Assembly (NCBI GenBank): GCA_018701055.1
Contig: JABIUH010000399.1
Location: forward strand, 1 to 17,787
Source: Woeseia sp.
GTDB lineage: Bacteria; Pseudomonadota; Gammaproteobacteria; Steroidobacterales; Woeseiaceae
Direction: 5' to 3'
DNA: 17,787 nucleotides
Below the pieces are notes generated by a model, which did not search any database, had not been told where the DNA came from, and saw only the letters and a program-made list of their open reading frames with translations. Both the position numbers and the translations under genes were made by a program. Of the stretch, positions 6,217 through 15,592 are shown piece by piece (the first letter of the stretch is position 1; every line of letters begins with the position of its first letter).

Positions 6217-7584
6217 TTAACTCAAGTTGAAGTAAAAGACCAAGGCGACCGCCAACGGCGCAACAACGCGTATGAGTATCATCCACATTTTGAAGATTGC
6301 ACCGTCTTTGAGACCAATTTCGGACAGGATGGTCTCTCTGGATAACCACCAGCCCGCAAACAGCGCGTAGAACATTCCGCCAAGCGGCATCAGAATATTC
6401 GTTACGAGGTAGTCGATCAAATCGAATGGCGTTTTGTTAGCGAAGGTTTCGAACTGACCTAACGGAAAAGTGTTTTCCCAGGTAGAGAAAGAGAAGACGG
6501 TAACCAGACCCATTAGGAAAGTTGCTGAGCCAATCATGGTTGCCGCTTTGGTTCTGGTCATGCCGCGGATTTCGTTTAGCCGAGCCGTCATGGTCTCAAG
6601 CATCGAAATGGATGACGTTAGCGCCGCAAACAAGATCATGGCAAAAAACGCTGAGCCAATGAGTTCGCCTGCGGGCATGCTGGCAAATGCCGTAGAGAGC
6701 GTGACAAAAATAAGGCCAGGCCCTTCTGCCGGATCGAGATTGTTAGCAAATACGATTGGAAATATCGCAAGTCCTGCCAAGAGAGCGACCAAAGTGTCGC
6801 CCAATGCAATGATGATGGCCGATCGAAATAAGTTGACGTCTTTCGGCAGATACGCCGAATAGGTCAGAACACTCCCTATTCCAACGTTGACCGAGAAAAA
6901 TGCCTGCCCTACCGCGGCGAGTATGACGACCCACGTTATTTTGGACAGATCGGCTGTGAAGAGAAATTCAACTGCCGCTTTGAAATCACCGGTGATCCCA
7001 GAGTGAATAACCAGCGCGAATAGCGTTAAAAATAGCGCTGGCATTAGTATGCGCACCACCCGCTCCAGTCCCACTTTGATTCCGCGCGAGACAATAAATA
7101 TCGTGGTGCCCGTAAAAAGTGCGTGCCAGATGATAATTTGCGTCGGGTTTTTCAGAAACCCGTCGAAATCACCACCCACTTCTGCGGCTGATAGGCCTGA
7201 AATTCCACCAGACGCGGCTTTGACCAAATAAGCACCCGTCCAGCCTGCGATAACGCTGTAAAAACTCAGGACAAGAAAGAGCGCAAAAATACCCAGGTAA
7301 CCGAGCAATCCCCAGTGTTTGGATGTACCTGACTCAAGCGCCAACATACGCATAGCCGTTGGCGCGCTTTTTCTGGCGCGCCGACCAATGACCATTTCTG
7401 CAATCATGATCGGCGTGGCAATTAGCAATATGGCAATGACATAAATGAGTACAAATGCACTGCCGCCGCTAGAGCCCAGCGTGTAGGGGAATTTCCAGAT
7501 GTTGCCGAGACCAACGGCTGCTCCTATCGAGGCGAGGATAAATGCCAGTCGACCAGACCAGTTTTCGGTTACCTGAGGGCTCAC
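6217..7584 (-). CDS. Neurotransmitter:sodium symporter-family amino-acid transporter
   Basis: An inner-membrane sodium-coupled importer of 455 residues in the NSS/SNF family (LeuT, TyT1 and MhsT relatives). These bacterial members usually carry amino acids. The first helix has ASIGAAVGLGNIWKFPY, the unwound segment that binds substrate and sodium in LeuT. Eleven to twelve further hydrophobic segments follow, with a GVGLG-like turn replaced here by NVGIGSVLTYSAY around the sixth helix. The start is GTG 7584, with GAGAT nine bases upstream. It converges on the dehalogenase-like gene with 13 bases between stops. A probable promoter lies at 7619-7648. Together with the nearby exported peptidases it suggests uptake of amino acids released by proteolysis; the particular amino acid is not shown. 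Confidence 0.88.
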   Translation of the reverse strand: MSPQVTENWSGRLAFILASIGAAVGLGNIWKFPYTLGSSGGSAFVLIYVIAILLIATPIMIAEMVIGRRARKSAPTAMRMLALESGTSKHWGLLGYLGIFALFLVLSFYSVIAGWTGAYLVKAASGGISGLSAAEVGGDFDGFLKNPTQIIIWHALFTGTTIFIVSRGIKVGLERVVRILMPALFLTLFALVIHSGITGDFKAAVEFLFTADLSKITWVVILAAVGQAFFSVNVGIGSVLTYSAYLPKDVNLFRSAIIIALGDTLVALLAGLAIFPIVFANNLDPAEGPGLIFVTLSTAFASMPAGELIGSAFFAMILFAALTSSISMLETMTARLNEIRGMTRTKAATMIGSATFLMGLVTVFSFSTWENTFPLGQFETFANKTPFDLIDYLVTNILMPLGGMFYALFAGWWLSRETILSEIGLKDGAIFKMWMILIRVVAPLAVALVFYFNLS

Positions 7585-7618
7585 AGTTGTGATCTCACTT
7601 TTTTATTAGTATGGACCA

Positions 7619-7648
7619 ACTATATGTCACATCAGGGTAGTGTGTGAA
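7619..7648 (-). promoter_or_regulatory. Candidate sigma-70 promoter for the NSS transporter
   Basis: Read on the minus strand, TTCACA (7643-7648) and TATAGT (7619-7624) each match five of six consensus bases and are 18 bases apart. Transcription would start about 25-30 bases before the GTG at 7584. This is by-eye evidence only. Confidence 0.4.
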
Positions 7649-7786
7649 ATCCTTGACCTAAATTAACCGCGAATGTCGGCATCAGAGGAACCTCGTCGAG
7701 AAATATTGCTCTTATGTCTCTATAAACTTCGTGAAATAATGCTGCCATGATCCACCTTCGCCCAAGCGTTAACAAAGGAATTTGAA

Positions 7787-10528
7787 GTGCCCGATAAATA
7801 CAAGAATTATGGTGTATTGCTACTCATCGCGAGTCTGGCGCTGCATCTGCAGCCCGTCCACGCTGCCGACGAAAACGTCGAAAATCAGGTCGATATTCCC
7901 TATGAAATTTTTCAGCTAGACAATGGGCTAACGACGATTGTCTATTCGGATCACTCATCGCCGACCGTTTTTGTGGGCATGTGGTACGGAGTGGGTTCGA
8001 AGGATGAGCCGGAGGGCAAAACTGGCTTCGCACATCTCTTTGAGCACCTGATGTTTCAGGGCACCGCCAATAGAGAAGGCGAGTACTTTGAGCCGTTCAC
8101 AAAGGCGGGTGCTACCGGCATGAACGGAACGACGTCCGAGGATCGAACAAACTACTACGCAACGGTGCCAACGGGTGCACTGGATATGGCCTTGTGGATG
8201 GAGAGTGATCGCATGAGTCACTTGCTTGGCGCCGTTACACAAGAAGCGTTAGACGAGCAACGCAGCGTCGTGCAGAACGAAAAACGAAGTGGCGATAATC
8301 GGCCGTACTCAGGAATTTCCGATCGCGTGCGGGCCGGTTTGTACCCGATCGATCACCCGTACCGACATTCAGTAATCGGCTCGATGGAGGATCTGGATAA
8401 TGCCGCGCTCGACGATGTACATGAGTGGTTCAACGAGTATTACGGCGCTAGTAACGTGGTACTGGTTTTAGCTGGTGACATCGATGTAGAAACGGCTAAA
8501 GAAAAAGTAACACGCAATTTTGGCGCTGTGCCAGCCGGCGTGCCGCTGATTAAACCGCAGCAGTGGATACCTGAACTTAACGGCAATCGCACCGAAATTA
8601 TGTACGACCGTGTCGGGCAAACTCGACTGACCAGAGTCTGGGCGCTTCCGACGTTAAATGACGAAGATTCAACACTAATGTATTTGGTCAATGAATCATT
8701 GGTCGGCAATAAAAATTCTCCGCTACGAAAAGCGCTGATCGATGATTTGAAGTTGGCAACCGCAGTTCGTGGCAGCGCCTATAGTCGTGTGTTAAGCGGC
8801 GAGTACTCACTGACAATCAATGTGAGCCCCGGCGTCAATCCGCAAGAGGTTATTGCGGCAGTCGATCGCGTCTTGCAGGAGTACCTGGAAGCAGGTCCGG
8901 ATAAAGACATTCTTGAGAACGCAAAATTAGCCATCAACATGTCAATGATTAGCTCATTGGAAAGCAAAGCTACCATCGGTCGTTTTCTTGCCGAGGGGCA
9001 GTTGTATTCCGGTAATCCGACGTACGTCAAACAGGAAATTGAATGGCTGAATGGTGCAAGCGCGGAAAGCGTGTTGGCGACTGCCAAGCGTTGGTTGACG
9101 CGTGGCTATTTTGAGTTGACAACATTGCCTTTCCCGGAACTCAAGAGCACCGAACAAGACGTCGATCGAAGCGAAATCCCGGCGGTTTCCGAAGTGTCCA
9201 GAATCAATTTCCCCGACATCAAAACGGCAACATTGAGTAACGGAATTGAGTTAGTCGTTGCCAACAGTGGCTCCTTGCCCTTGGTAGATGTCGCGATTCG
9301 TATCGGTACTGGCAATACTGCCGATGATTCGAATCTACAGGGGATTTCAGACGCCGCTTTCATTTTGATGGACAAAGGCACGAAGAAATATAGCGCTAAC
9401 GAGCTTGCAGCTGAGAAAGACAGTATCGCGATGGACACCCGCTTGAGTGCCGGAGTGGAGCAGAGTTCTCTTAACTACCAAATTCTAAGTAATTATCTCG
9501 ATGACTCTTTGGATTTGGCCGCTGAGATCTTACGCAATCCCGCCTACCCGGGCGAAGAACTCGACAAATTTCGGCAACAGGTTTTCGCGTACCTATCCAA
9601 CATAGAACAAAACCCGGCAAGCAATGCGCGTGCGATGTTCAACCGCGCGGTTTTTGGTCACGATCATGTCTTAGGCGGAATATGGACGGCCGCACTCGTC
9701 GAGAATTTAAGTCAGACGAGCTTGCAAGCATTTCACGCGCGTGAAGTGGCTCCGGACAATATCAAAATTTTCATGATTGGCGATATTGATCTCAAGACCG
9801 CAAGGGACTCAGTGGAGGCGTCGTTCGGTAGCTGGAAAGATAAGAACGATTCGACGTTAGGTCCCGTTGGCAGGGCAATGGCGCCTATGCCAAAGGTAAT
9901 TCTCGTTAATCAGCCGCAGGCGGTGCAAAGCACAATAATTGCTGGCCATGCTATTGCGCCGTTTGATGCTACTAGCAACACCGAATTGACTGTATTGAAT
10001 GCTATTTTCGGCGGCGCTTTCGAAGCGCGTATTAATATGAATCTTCGCGAAGACAAGGGTTGGTCTTACGGCATGTATTCTGGTGTGCAGAGCAATCGAA
10101 GTGGTGATCAAACATTGACGGTTTCTGGCAGCGTGCAAACAGATAAGACTATGGAGAGCATGCAGGAAATTAAACGAGAGTTTGACGAGTTTCTTTCTAC
10201 CAATCCGGCCAGAGACGATGAGCTACAACGCGTAAAACTTAATAGAACTCGATCACAGCCGGGTCGCTTCGCGACGAAGCGCGGTTTCCTGCAAAGCATG
10301 ATGGCATCGGATTCGTTCGGCCTGCCGTTCGACTATGCGGAAGGTGCAGCTGAACGCCTTAACGCGGTATCACTGCAACGCGTGTCGGCACGCGCAGCCG
10401 AGTTAATGCACCCCGAGGAACTCATCTGGGTGATTGTCGGTGATCTGAGTGAAATCGAAGAAAAGGTGCGCTCGCTGAATTACGGCGAGATCGAGGTTTG
10501 GGACGGTTTCGGCAACAAAGTACGCTAG
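7787..10528 (+). CDS. Exported M16-family zinc metallopeptidase, both halves fused
   Basis: A 913-residue exported peptidase with a signal peptide (VLLLIASLALHLQP, probable cleavage after VHA) and two tandem M16 units. The first has the inverted zinc motif HLFEH (H83, E86, H87) and the third ligand E165 in VVQNEKR, 78 residues on, as in pitrilysin-type enzymes. The second half lacks the HxxEH motif. It keeps the Arg-Tyr pair of the family in R754-EDKGWSY761, which shapes the substrate chamber. The predicted job is degradation of peptides in the periplasm. Start GTG 7787 has AAAGGA seven bases upstream, which decides it. No gene follows for about 500 bases. Confidence 0.92.
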   Translation: MPDKYKNYGVLLLIASLALHLQPVHAADENVENQVDIPYEIFQLDNGLTTIVYSDHSSPTVFVGMWYGVGSKDEPEGKTGFAHLFEHLMFQGTANREGEYFEPFTKAGATGMNGTTSEDRTNYYATVPTGALDMALWMESDRMSHLLGAVTQEALDEQRSVVQNEKRSGDNRPYSGISDRVRAGLYPIDHPYRHSVIGSMEDLDNAALDDVHEWFNEYYGASNVVLVLAGDIDVETAKEKVTRNFGAVPAGVPLIKPQQWIPELNGNRTEIMYDRVGQTRLTRVWALPTLNDEDSTLMYLVNESLVGNKNSPLRKALIDDLKLATAVRGSAYSRVLSGEYSLTINVSPGVNPQEVIAAVDRVLQEYLEAGPDKDILENAKLAINMSMISSLESKATIGRFLAEGQLYSGNPTYVKQEIEWLNGASAESVLATAKRWLTRGYFELTTLPFPELKSTEQDVDRSEIPAVSEVSRINFPDIKTATLSNGIELVVANSGSLPLVDVAIRIGTGNTADDSNLQGISDAAFILMDKGTKKYSANELAAEKDSIAMDTRLSAGVEQSSLNYQILSNYLDDSLDLAAEILRNPAYPGEELDKFRQQVFAYLSNIEQNPASNARAMFNRAVFGHDHVLGGIWTAALVENLSQTSLQAFHAREVAPDNIKIFMIGDIDLKTARDSVEASFGSWKDKNDSTLGPVGRAMAPMPKVILVNQPQAVQSTIIAGHAIAPFDATSNTELTVLNAIFGGAFEARINMNLREDKGWSYGMYSGVQSNRSGDQTLTVSGSVQTDKTMESMQEIKREFDEFLSTNPARDDELQRVKLNRTRSQPGRFATKRGFLQSMMASDSFGLPFDYAEGAAERLNAVSLQRVSARAAELMHPEELIWVIVGDLSEIEEKVRSLNYGEIEVWDGFGNKVR

Positions 10529-11036
10529 GGCCGGAAAAAGGGGCCAGATTACTGCTTGTCCCATAAAGCAGTGGTTAAATCGTTGCTAAGGCTTATCCAA
10601 CAGCGTCTGTGGCCGCGCCGAGTTTAAGTAGACATCGATTCAGTCCGAAGAATCGTAGGAGCGCCTTGATGGACAGGCGTCCAAATGTCGCGGCGGCCAT
10701 GGACGGCGGAAGCTGCGTCAAAACCCAACACCACGTCTTTGCGAGGAGGCGAAGCCGACGAAGCAATCCAGTTTTTCGATGATTGATGGATTGGGTGACC
10801 GGCAACATCGCGTTGCCAGCCCTTCGGGCGATTTTCGCTCGTCCCAAATCGCTCCTGGCGATTGGGTCGCTGCGCTCGCAAAGGTGGATTACCTCTACAT
10901 TGTGGCGCGTTCGTCCCTCCCAACGTTTATGGGGCAGCAGTGGTGCCCGATCTATTTTCTCTCTGTGCTCGCAGCCGCTGGATAAGGCGAGATATGCGCT
11001 ATAATTACTGCATACTCAGAAACGCGTGACCCGAAT
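10529..11036. repeat. Non-coding stretch of palindromic, repeat-like segments
   Basis: No credible gene was found in about 500 bases; open frames on both strands are fully explained by the palindromes. It starts with AAAAAGGGGCCAGATTACT (10535-10553), which recalls the core of the 601-677 repeat. At 10681-10715 there is a short CGTCCA/TGGACG dyad. At 10735-10885 lies an imperfect palindrome of the GCGAGGAGGCGAAGCCGACG type, a sequence style I recall as dispersed between genes in many bacteria. Its outer arms are CTTTGCGAG (10737-10745) and CTCGCAAAG (10875-10883). Its inner stem is CAATCCA (10764-10770) and TGGATTG (10787-10793). The last 50 bases hold the promoter of the next gene. Confidence 0.55.
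11000..11005 (+). promoter_or_regulatory. Candidate -10 box TATAAT before the TPR gene
   Basis: A perfect TATAAT lies 31 bases before ATG 11037. The -35 region at the expected spacing (GCTGGA, 10977-10982) is poor, so the promoter would depend on the -10 or on an activator. Confidence 0.35.
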
Positions 11037-11525
11037 ATGAGAGCTCTACTCATCGCCGCCATTTTTTTTGTATCGACCGGTTGGGCTGCGGAACCACGGT
11101 GGATAATCGGATCTGCGGACCCGGATATAAACGATGGCGCGCGAGCGCTCTTGAGCGGGCGGAACGAGGACGGAATCAGACTCACCCTTTCCGGCCTGCA
11201 GGCAGCCAGCGGAAAGAAACAAGAAGAAGTTGCTTTGAGCAATTTGTGCGCTGGCTATACGAATATGGGCGACTACGATTCAGCACTCAAATATTGTGAC
11301 ATTCTCTTGCATCGCAACGATCAACTGTGGCGTGTCTATAACAGCAAAGCGCTGATATACATCTATACAAAACAGTACGAGAAGGCTGAACAGGAACTCA
11401 TCAAGGGTGAGGCATTAAACCAAGGCGCAACGACGATGAAAATTGCGCGCGCGTTGTATCTTGATGCCACGCAACCTGTTATTCCCGAGATCGAAATCGA
11501 CGACAGAAAAAACAAAAATCAGTAA
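11037..11525 (+). CDS. Exported small TPR-repeat protein
   Basis: A 162-residue protein with a signal peptide (MRALLIAAIFFVSTGWA, cleavage before AEP) and two to three tetratricopeptide-like helical repeats at about residues 65-140, for example NLCAGYTNMGDYDSALKYC and YIYTKQYEKAEQELIKGEA. TPRs are protein-binding scaffolds, so it is probably a periplasmic partner protein; its client is unknown. It lacks an enzyme motif. ATG 11037 is the only start that gives a signal peptide, although its ribosome site is weak. It stands between two exported peptidases on the same strand, each apparently with its own control region. Confidence 0.75.
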   Translation: MRALLIAAIFFVSTGWAAEPRWIIGSADPDINDGARALLSGRNEDGIRLTLSGLQAASGKKQEEVALSNLCAGYTNMGDYDSALKYCDILLHRNDQLWRVYNSKALIYIYTKQYEKAEQELIKGEALNQGATTMKIARALYLDATQPVIPEIEIDDRKNKNQ

Positions 11526-11526
11526 C

Positions 11527-11546
11527 CATTCGGTTGATGCCGAATG
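11527..11546 (+). terminator. Hairpin after the TPR gene
   Basis: CATTCGG (11527-11533) and CCGAATG (11540-11546) form a seven-base stem with a six-base loop directly after the TAA, followed by TTTC. The stem is short and the U-tract is only three bases, so it would be a weak terminator or an mRNA 3'-end stabiliser. Confidence 0.3.
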
Positions 11547-11598
11547 TTTCATGCACATACTTCAAAACATTAAAAAATAGTATCTACAGGGGATTAAG

Positions 11599-13635
11599 AT
11601 GTCACTGAATAGTCGAGTTGCATTTGCGGCCGTCGTACTTGCGTGTGTTTCGATCGTTCCATCCGTGGCACAAAACTCTGCCGGCCAACGTGTCTTGACC
11701 ACTGATGATTTGCTTGCTTTGAAATCAGTGTCGGATCCACAAATCAGTCCAAACCGTGAATGGATCGCTTACACCATCGAAACGATCGACGTTGAAGCGG
11801 ATGATTCGTCGAGACAAGTTTTTATGGTGGCTAGAAACAGCGGTGAGGTCGTGCAACTGACCGCCGATGATTATTCAGCGTCGACTCCGCGTTGGAGCCC
11901 GGACGGTCGGCACCTCGGCTTTCTAGCGGCCAAGGGTGATCCGGAGGATGCGAAAACTCAAGTGTGGACGCTTGATCTTCGTGGCGGAGAAGCTAAACAA
12001 TATTCGGCAGTTGATCAAGGTGTTGGCGATTTCGCTTGGGGGCCGGACAGCAAGAGAATGCTGCTCATGATCACTGATAAGTCGGCGTCGCAACTAGCGG
12101 AAGATGCGGCTGCTGAGGCCGGCGAAGAAACATTGCCATTGCCGTATGTAATTGATCGTTTGCAGTTCAAGCAAGACGGTGTGCCCTATCTTGATCGAAG
12201 TCGTACCCATATATACGTTTCGGATGATCGGAATGAAGAGCCGCTGCAGCTTACCTTCGGTGATTTTGATGACGGACAAGCGGTGTGGAGTCCGGATGGC
12301 AGCAAGATTGCGTTTGTTAGCAATCGTACGGAGGAACCTGACGGTAATAACAATTCCGACATTTGGGTTGTTTCGGCGGAAGGTGATGCGTCAACTCGCG
12401 ATATTAAGCAGATCACGACAAATGAAGGTGGAGATCATTCTCCGTCGTGGAGTCACGACGGCAGACAAATTGCTTATGTGACCGTGACGGAACCCGAGTT
12501 GATTTGGTATGCGACCAATCACCTCGCAATCGTGTCAGCCTCAGGCGGAAATGCGCGCGTATTGACCGAAAATCTCGATCGCAATGTTAGTAGCCCAGTA
12601 TTTGCACCCGATGATGAATCGATCGTATTCGGTCTTGAAGACAGCGGTGAGCGGCACCTGGCACAAATCGATGTTTCGTCAGGCAGTATCAGTCGACCGA
12701 TTGAGGGCGGTTTGAGTGTAAGAGGATTTATGCAACACCCGTCCGGCGATATCGCCGTGCGCATGAGTACACCCCACCTCCCCCAGGAGTTGTTTTACCT
12801 GACCGCCGATAATCTGAGTCAGCTCACGCGAACGAACGAGGTGCTATTGGCCGAACTAGACTTGGCCGAGGTTAAGAATGTTCAATTCTCGAGCAAAGAT
12901 GGTACTGAGGTTGAGGGCTTTATTTTCACGCCACCTGACTACGAAAAAGGTCGGCGCTATCCGACTATTCTTAGAATCCACGGCGGACCCGTGTCGCAAT
13001 ATGACTTCGGTTTTAATGCTGAGGCCCAGTTGTTAGCGGCGAACGGATATGTGGTTGTCATTAGCAATCCCCGCGGCTCAAGTGGGTATGGCCAGGATTT
13101 TTCGTCAGCCCTGTTCGCGAACTGGGGCGTGCCCGATTTTGAAGATGTTATGGCAGCAGTTGATCATGCTGTCGCCGAGGGGTATTCGGACCCGGATAGA
13201 TTAGGCGTCGGTGGCTGGTCTTACGGAGGCATACTGACCAACTACGTTATTACAAAATCGGATCGTTTCGAGGGTGCGATTAGCGGTGCGAGCGAAGTGA
13301 ACTACATCGCCAACTACGGCCATGATCACTACCAAAAATTTTGGGAAAATGAACTTGGCCTGCCATGGGAGAACAAAGAGGCCTGGGAAAAAATCTCACC
13401 GTGGGAAAATGTCGACAAAATTGTTACGCCAACGCTTGTCATGGGTGGCAAGGAAGACTGGAATGTGCCGATCCAAAACTCGGAGCAACTTTACCAAGCA
13501 CTCAAGCGGCGTGGTGTTGATACCCAGTTAATTGTGTACCCCGATGAGTCGCATGGAATATCGCGTCCAAGTTTTAGAAAAGACCGATGGGAGCGTTATC
13601 TCGGTTGGTACGACAATTACGTTCGTGGGCAGTAG
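11599..13635 (+). CDS. Exported S9-family (prolyl oligopeptidase/acylaminoacyl peptidase-type) serine peptidase
   Basis: A 678-residue exported serine peptidase that should cleave short peptides. A signal peptide (MSLNSRVAFAAVVLACVSIV, cleavage near VAQ) precedes a beta-propeller of PD40/TolB-like blades with repeated 'SPDG' turns (RWSPDGRHLGF, VWSPDGSKIAF, SWSHDGRQIAY) at about residues 40-400. The alpha/beta-hydrolase domain follows from about 430. The catalytic triad is S541 in GGWSYGG, D620 in GGKEDWNVP and H652 in DESHGIS. ATG 11599 has AGGGG six bases upstream. The gene probably works with the M16 peptidase and the amino-acid importer in peptide use (inference from context). The propeller limits access to small substrates in the family. 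Confidence 0.93.
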   Translation: MSLNSRVAFAAVVLACVSIVPSVAQNSAGQRVLTTDDLLALKSVSDPQISPNREWIAYTIETIDVEADDSSRQVFMVARNSGEVVQLTADDYSASTPRWSPDGRHLGFLAAKGDPEDAKTQVWTLDLRGGEAKQYSAVDQGVGDFAWGPDSKRMLLMITDKSASQLAEDAAAEAGEETLPLPYVIDRLQFKQDGVPYLDRSRTHIYVSDDRNEEPLQLTFGDFDDGQAVWSPDGSKIAFVSNRTEEPDGNNNSDIWVVSAEGDASTRDIKQITTNEGGDHSPSWSHDGRQIAYVTVTEPELIWYATNHLAIVSASGGNARVLTENLDRNVSSPVFAPDDESIVFGLEDSGERHLAQIDVSSGSISRPIEGGLSVRGFMQHPSGDIAVRMSTPHLPQELFYLTADNLSQLTRTNEVLLAELDLAEVKNVQFSSKDGTEVEGFIFTPPDYEKGRRYPTILRIHGGPVSQYDFGFNAEAQLLAANGYVVVISNPRGSSGYGQDFSSALFANWGVPDFEDVMAAVDHAVAEGYSDPDRLGVGGWSYGGILTNYVITKSDRFEGAISGASEVNYIANYGHDHYQKFWENELGLPWENKEAWEKISPWENVDKIVTPTLVMGGKEDWNVPIQNSEQLYQALKRRGVDTQLIVYPDESHGISRPSFRKDRWERYLGWYDNYVRGQ

Positions 13636-13681
13636 TGAGTGTACATCTGGACATCGAGACGAACTGTCGACGCCAATAATC

Positions 13682-14115
13682 CTAGGGTGAACTGACAAGG
13701 CTTCGCAGTGGTTCGAAGAGGGCCTCTAGATCTAAGGCGTGCGGACTTTCGCCTTTCGAGAACTGATTCGTCTGTTGAAACAATACTATTCCTGCTCGCG
13801 CATCGACGAGCACAACGCTGATGTTGTAATGGCCACTGCTCACTCGCAATTCGCTGAGAGTTTGTTCAGCTCCAACCGAATATCGGAAATGCATCGCGTC
13901 AATGCATCGTCACTAATCACTTGGTTCGCCCAGATTTCCTCGAAAAGATCGTTACGAAGAACAACTTGACCGGCTCGACTCACTAGAAATTCAAGAATTC
14001 TCATGTTCACGGGACCGAGCCGCGCCATTTCTTCAAATGAGTTTCGAATTTCGCCGGCCTCGGGGCAAGTGACTAAATCGTTAATTCTCAGCGGTGGCGC
14101 GGCTTCATATGTCAT
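13682..14115 (-). pseudogene. Decayed CadC/ToxR-type transcriptional regulator
   Basis: The 5' part (14115 to 13840, 91 codons) encodes a C-terminal-type winged-helix DNA-binding domain as found at the N-terminus of CadC/ToxR regulators, with GPVNMRILEFLVSRAGQVVL and ALTRCISDIRLEL. That frame ends at TGA 13840-13842. Another frame (to 13682) then reads SSGHYNISVVLVDARAGIVLF, like the TolB/adenylate-cyclase-associated domain that closes many such regulators. The membrane helix and the TPR part that should lie between are absent. An internal deletion with loss of frame explains this best. The DNA-binding piece could still be made alone as a 91-residue protein. Confidence 0.6.
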
Positions 14116-14242
14116 GCGGGGATTCTAGACACTCTAGCGTGTGACGCCTATGCAAACTCAGGGCTCAGGGATGTTTTACTCAGGCCAGCCCATACAGACT
14201 ATGCGAGCATGATACGGCGTTCATGAAAACGGAAATTTGTTT

Positions 14243-15592
14243 ATGGATATTCAGACAAAATTTGGTCGTCTTTGGGTCAAAGCAGCACTGCTATTGGTGC
14301 TTCTTGGTGCATTTACGACCCTCATAAATCGATCTTGGTTCGATGAGAAGTTTCATCCGGATTTGATTGCGTTGAGTTCGCTGGATTTCGTTTCTTTGGA
14401 AGATAACGCGTTCCCCATGCTCCACGGTTTTGCTGCAAGCTCGGATAAAGATTTTGTTGCTGCTGGCCGCGCCATTATTGGCGCGCTACGGAAGCATCAC
14501 GAACAAGGCGACATGATTGTGTTGAGTGAAGCAGAAACGGAGGGCTTTCTCGGTGCTCCGAATCTCGACGATACCTGGCGATCAAACTATCAGTCGCTGA
14601 GCTGCAACTCTCGCTTATCGTTGGATTGCGCAGATCGACTCGTCGCTGATGTCGAACGTCAGGACTCGACCCAAGCTCGACTCAGATTACTCTTGGAACG
14701 TTACGAAAGGATTCTACAAGCGCCTCGATTTGAAGAAAACCAGGAGGTTGACGAAAATACGCCTTCGCCAAATTATGATTTGCTCATGCACGTTTCTCGC
14801 GTAAGGCTCGCAATTAGTTATCAGCGTGATTCCACTGCTGAGTTTCTCAAAGTCGTAGCGGAGGACACTAAGTTTTGGCGAAAGGTATTGACAGGCAGTC
14901 AGTCACTGATTGCAAAGATGGTCGCTCTGGCGAGTTTTCGAAATGACCTCGATTTCGTTTCGGCACTGATTCGGCATCATGATCTGGACGATCGAGAGCT
15001 TCTGTTAGTGCGAAACCTCCTGCGTCCATTGTCCAGTGATGAGTTAGATATAGGTGAGTCATTTCTTGCAGAGTTGCGGATTTCGATGCTTACACAGGAC
15101 GGTTTGTTTGTTTTTCTTCGGAATAATTCCGGGTTGGCGCGGATGTTTTCACAGGAACGCGCAACGCTAAATGAATACTACCTGACGGTGGTATTGCCCA
15201 TGCAGCGTCGAGCCTCTCTTGACGCCGAATCGTACTACCGTCAGCGTGGCTGCGAACAGTTGTCGTACAGTGTCCCCGTATTTCCTCCGCCCCTATACAA
15301 TTTGGGCGGCAAACTCGCACTGAAACGGATGGCTGCAGAAAATAGTATGCAGCATTACATCAGTCGAATGCACGACGTGAATGGTCGAGTGACACTGATT
15401 TTGCTGCAAGCAGAAATCGAGGCAAGCACAGGAAAGGGTGTGAATGCCGTCGTCAACTCATCGATTCATAGAAATCCGTACTCTGGCGAACCGATGCAGT
15501 ACGACGCTTCATCACAAACACTTGGATTCGAATGTTTACCCGGAAATTCGACCGACGTATGTGGCGTCGCTATAAGCCAGTCTTCGAACTAG
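14243..15592 (+). CDS. Unrecognised membrane-anchored protein of 449 residues
   Basis: I do not recognise this protein. It has one N-terminal hydrophobic helix (WVKAALLLVLLGAFTTL, about residues 12-28) that would anchor it with the rest in the periplasm. A long, mainly alpha-helical region follows with a few Cys residues, including CNSRLSLDC near residue 120 and C-rich ends (FECLPGNSTDVCG), which suggest disulfides outside the cytoplasm. No enzyme motif is visible. ATG 14243 is preferred over TTG 14237 because GGA lies nine bases before it. It stands alone, divergent from the relic regulator and convergent with the GMC dehydrogenase gene. A role under that former regulator is possible but unproven. 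Confidence 0.7.
   Translation: MDIQTKFGRLWVKAALLLVLLGAFTTLINRSWFDEKFHPDLIALSSLDFVSLEDNAFPMLHGFAASSDKDFVAAGRAIIGALRKHHEQGDMIVLSEAETEGFLGAPNLDDTWRSNYQSLSCNSRLSLDCADRLVADVERQDSTQARLRLLLERYERILQAPRFEENQEVDENTPSPNYDLLMHVSRVRLAISYQRDSTAEFLKVVAEDTKFWRKVLTGSQSLIAKMVALASFRNDLDFVSALIRHHDLDDRELLLVRNLLRPLSSDELDIGESFLAELRISMLTQDGLFVFLRNNSGLARMFSQERATLNEYYLTVVLPMQRRASLDAESYYRQRGCEQLSYSVPVFPPPLYNLGGKLALKRMAAENSMQHYISRMHDVNGRVTLILLQAEIEASTGKGVNAVVNSSIHRNPYSGEPMQYDASSQTLGFECLPGNSTDVCGVAISQSSN

Noticed and set aside
6470..6862. 130-codon plus-strand frame
   Set aside because: It is antisense to the NSS transporter, whose helices and motif are clear; the frame is a shadow of codon bias.
7653..7682. TTGACC as a -35 box for the M16 gene
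   Set aside because: No acceptable -10 lies 16-18 bases downstream; TATAAA at 7721 lacks a matching -35.
10021..10100. Missing HxxEH in the second half of the M16 peptidase taken as damage
   Set aside because: Inactive second halves are normal in this family; the Arg-Tyr pair is kept.
10593..10923. Overlapping 84- and 99-codon minus-strand frames in the repeat stretch
   Set aside because: Both are products of the palindromic repeat segments, with no start signal and no domain-like sequence.
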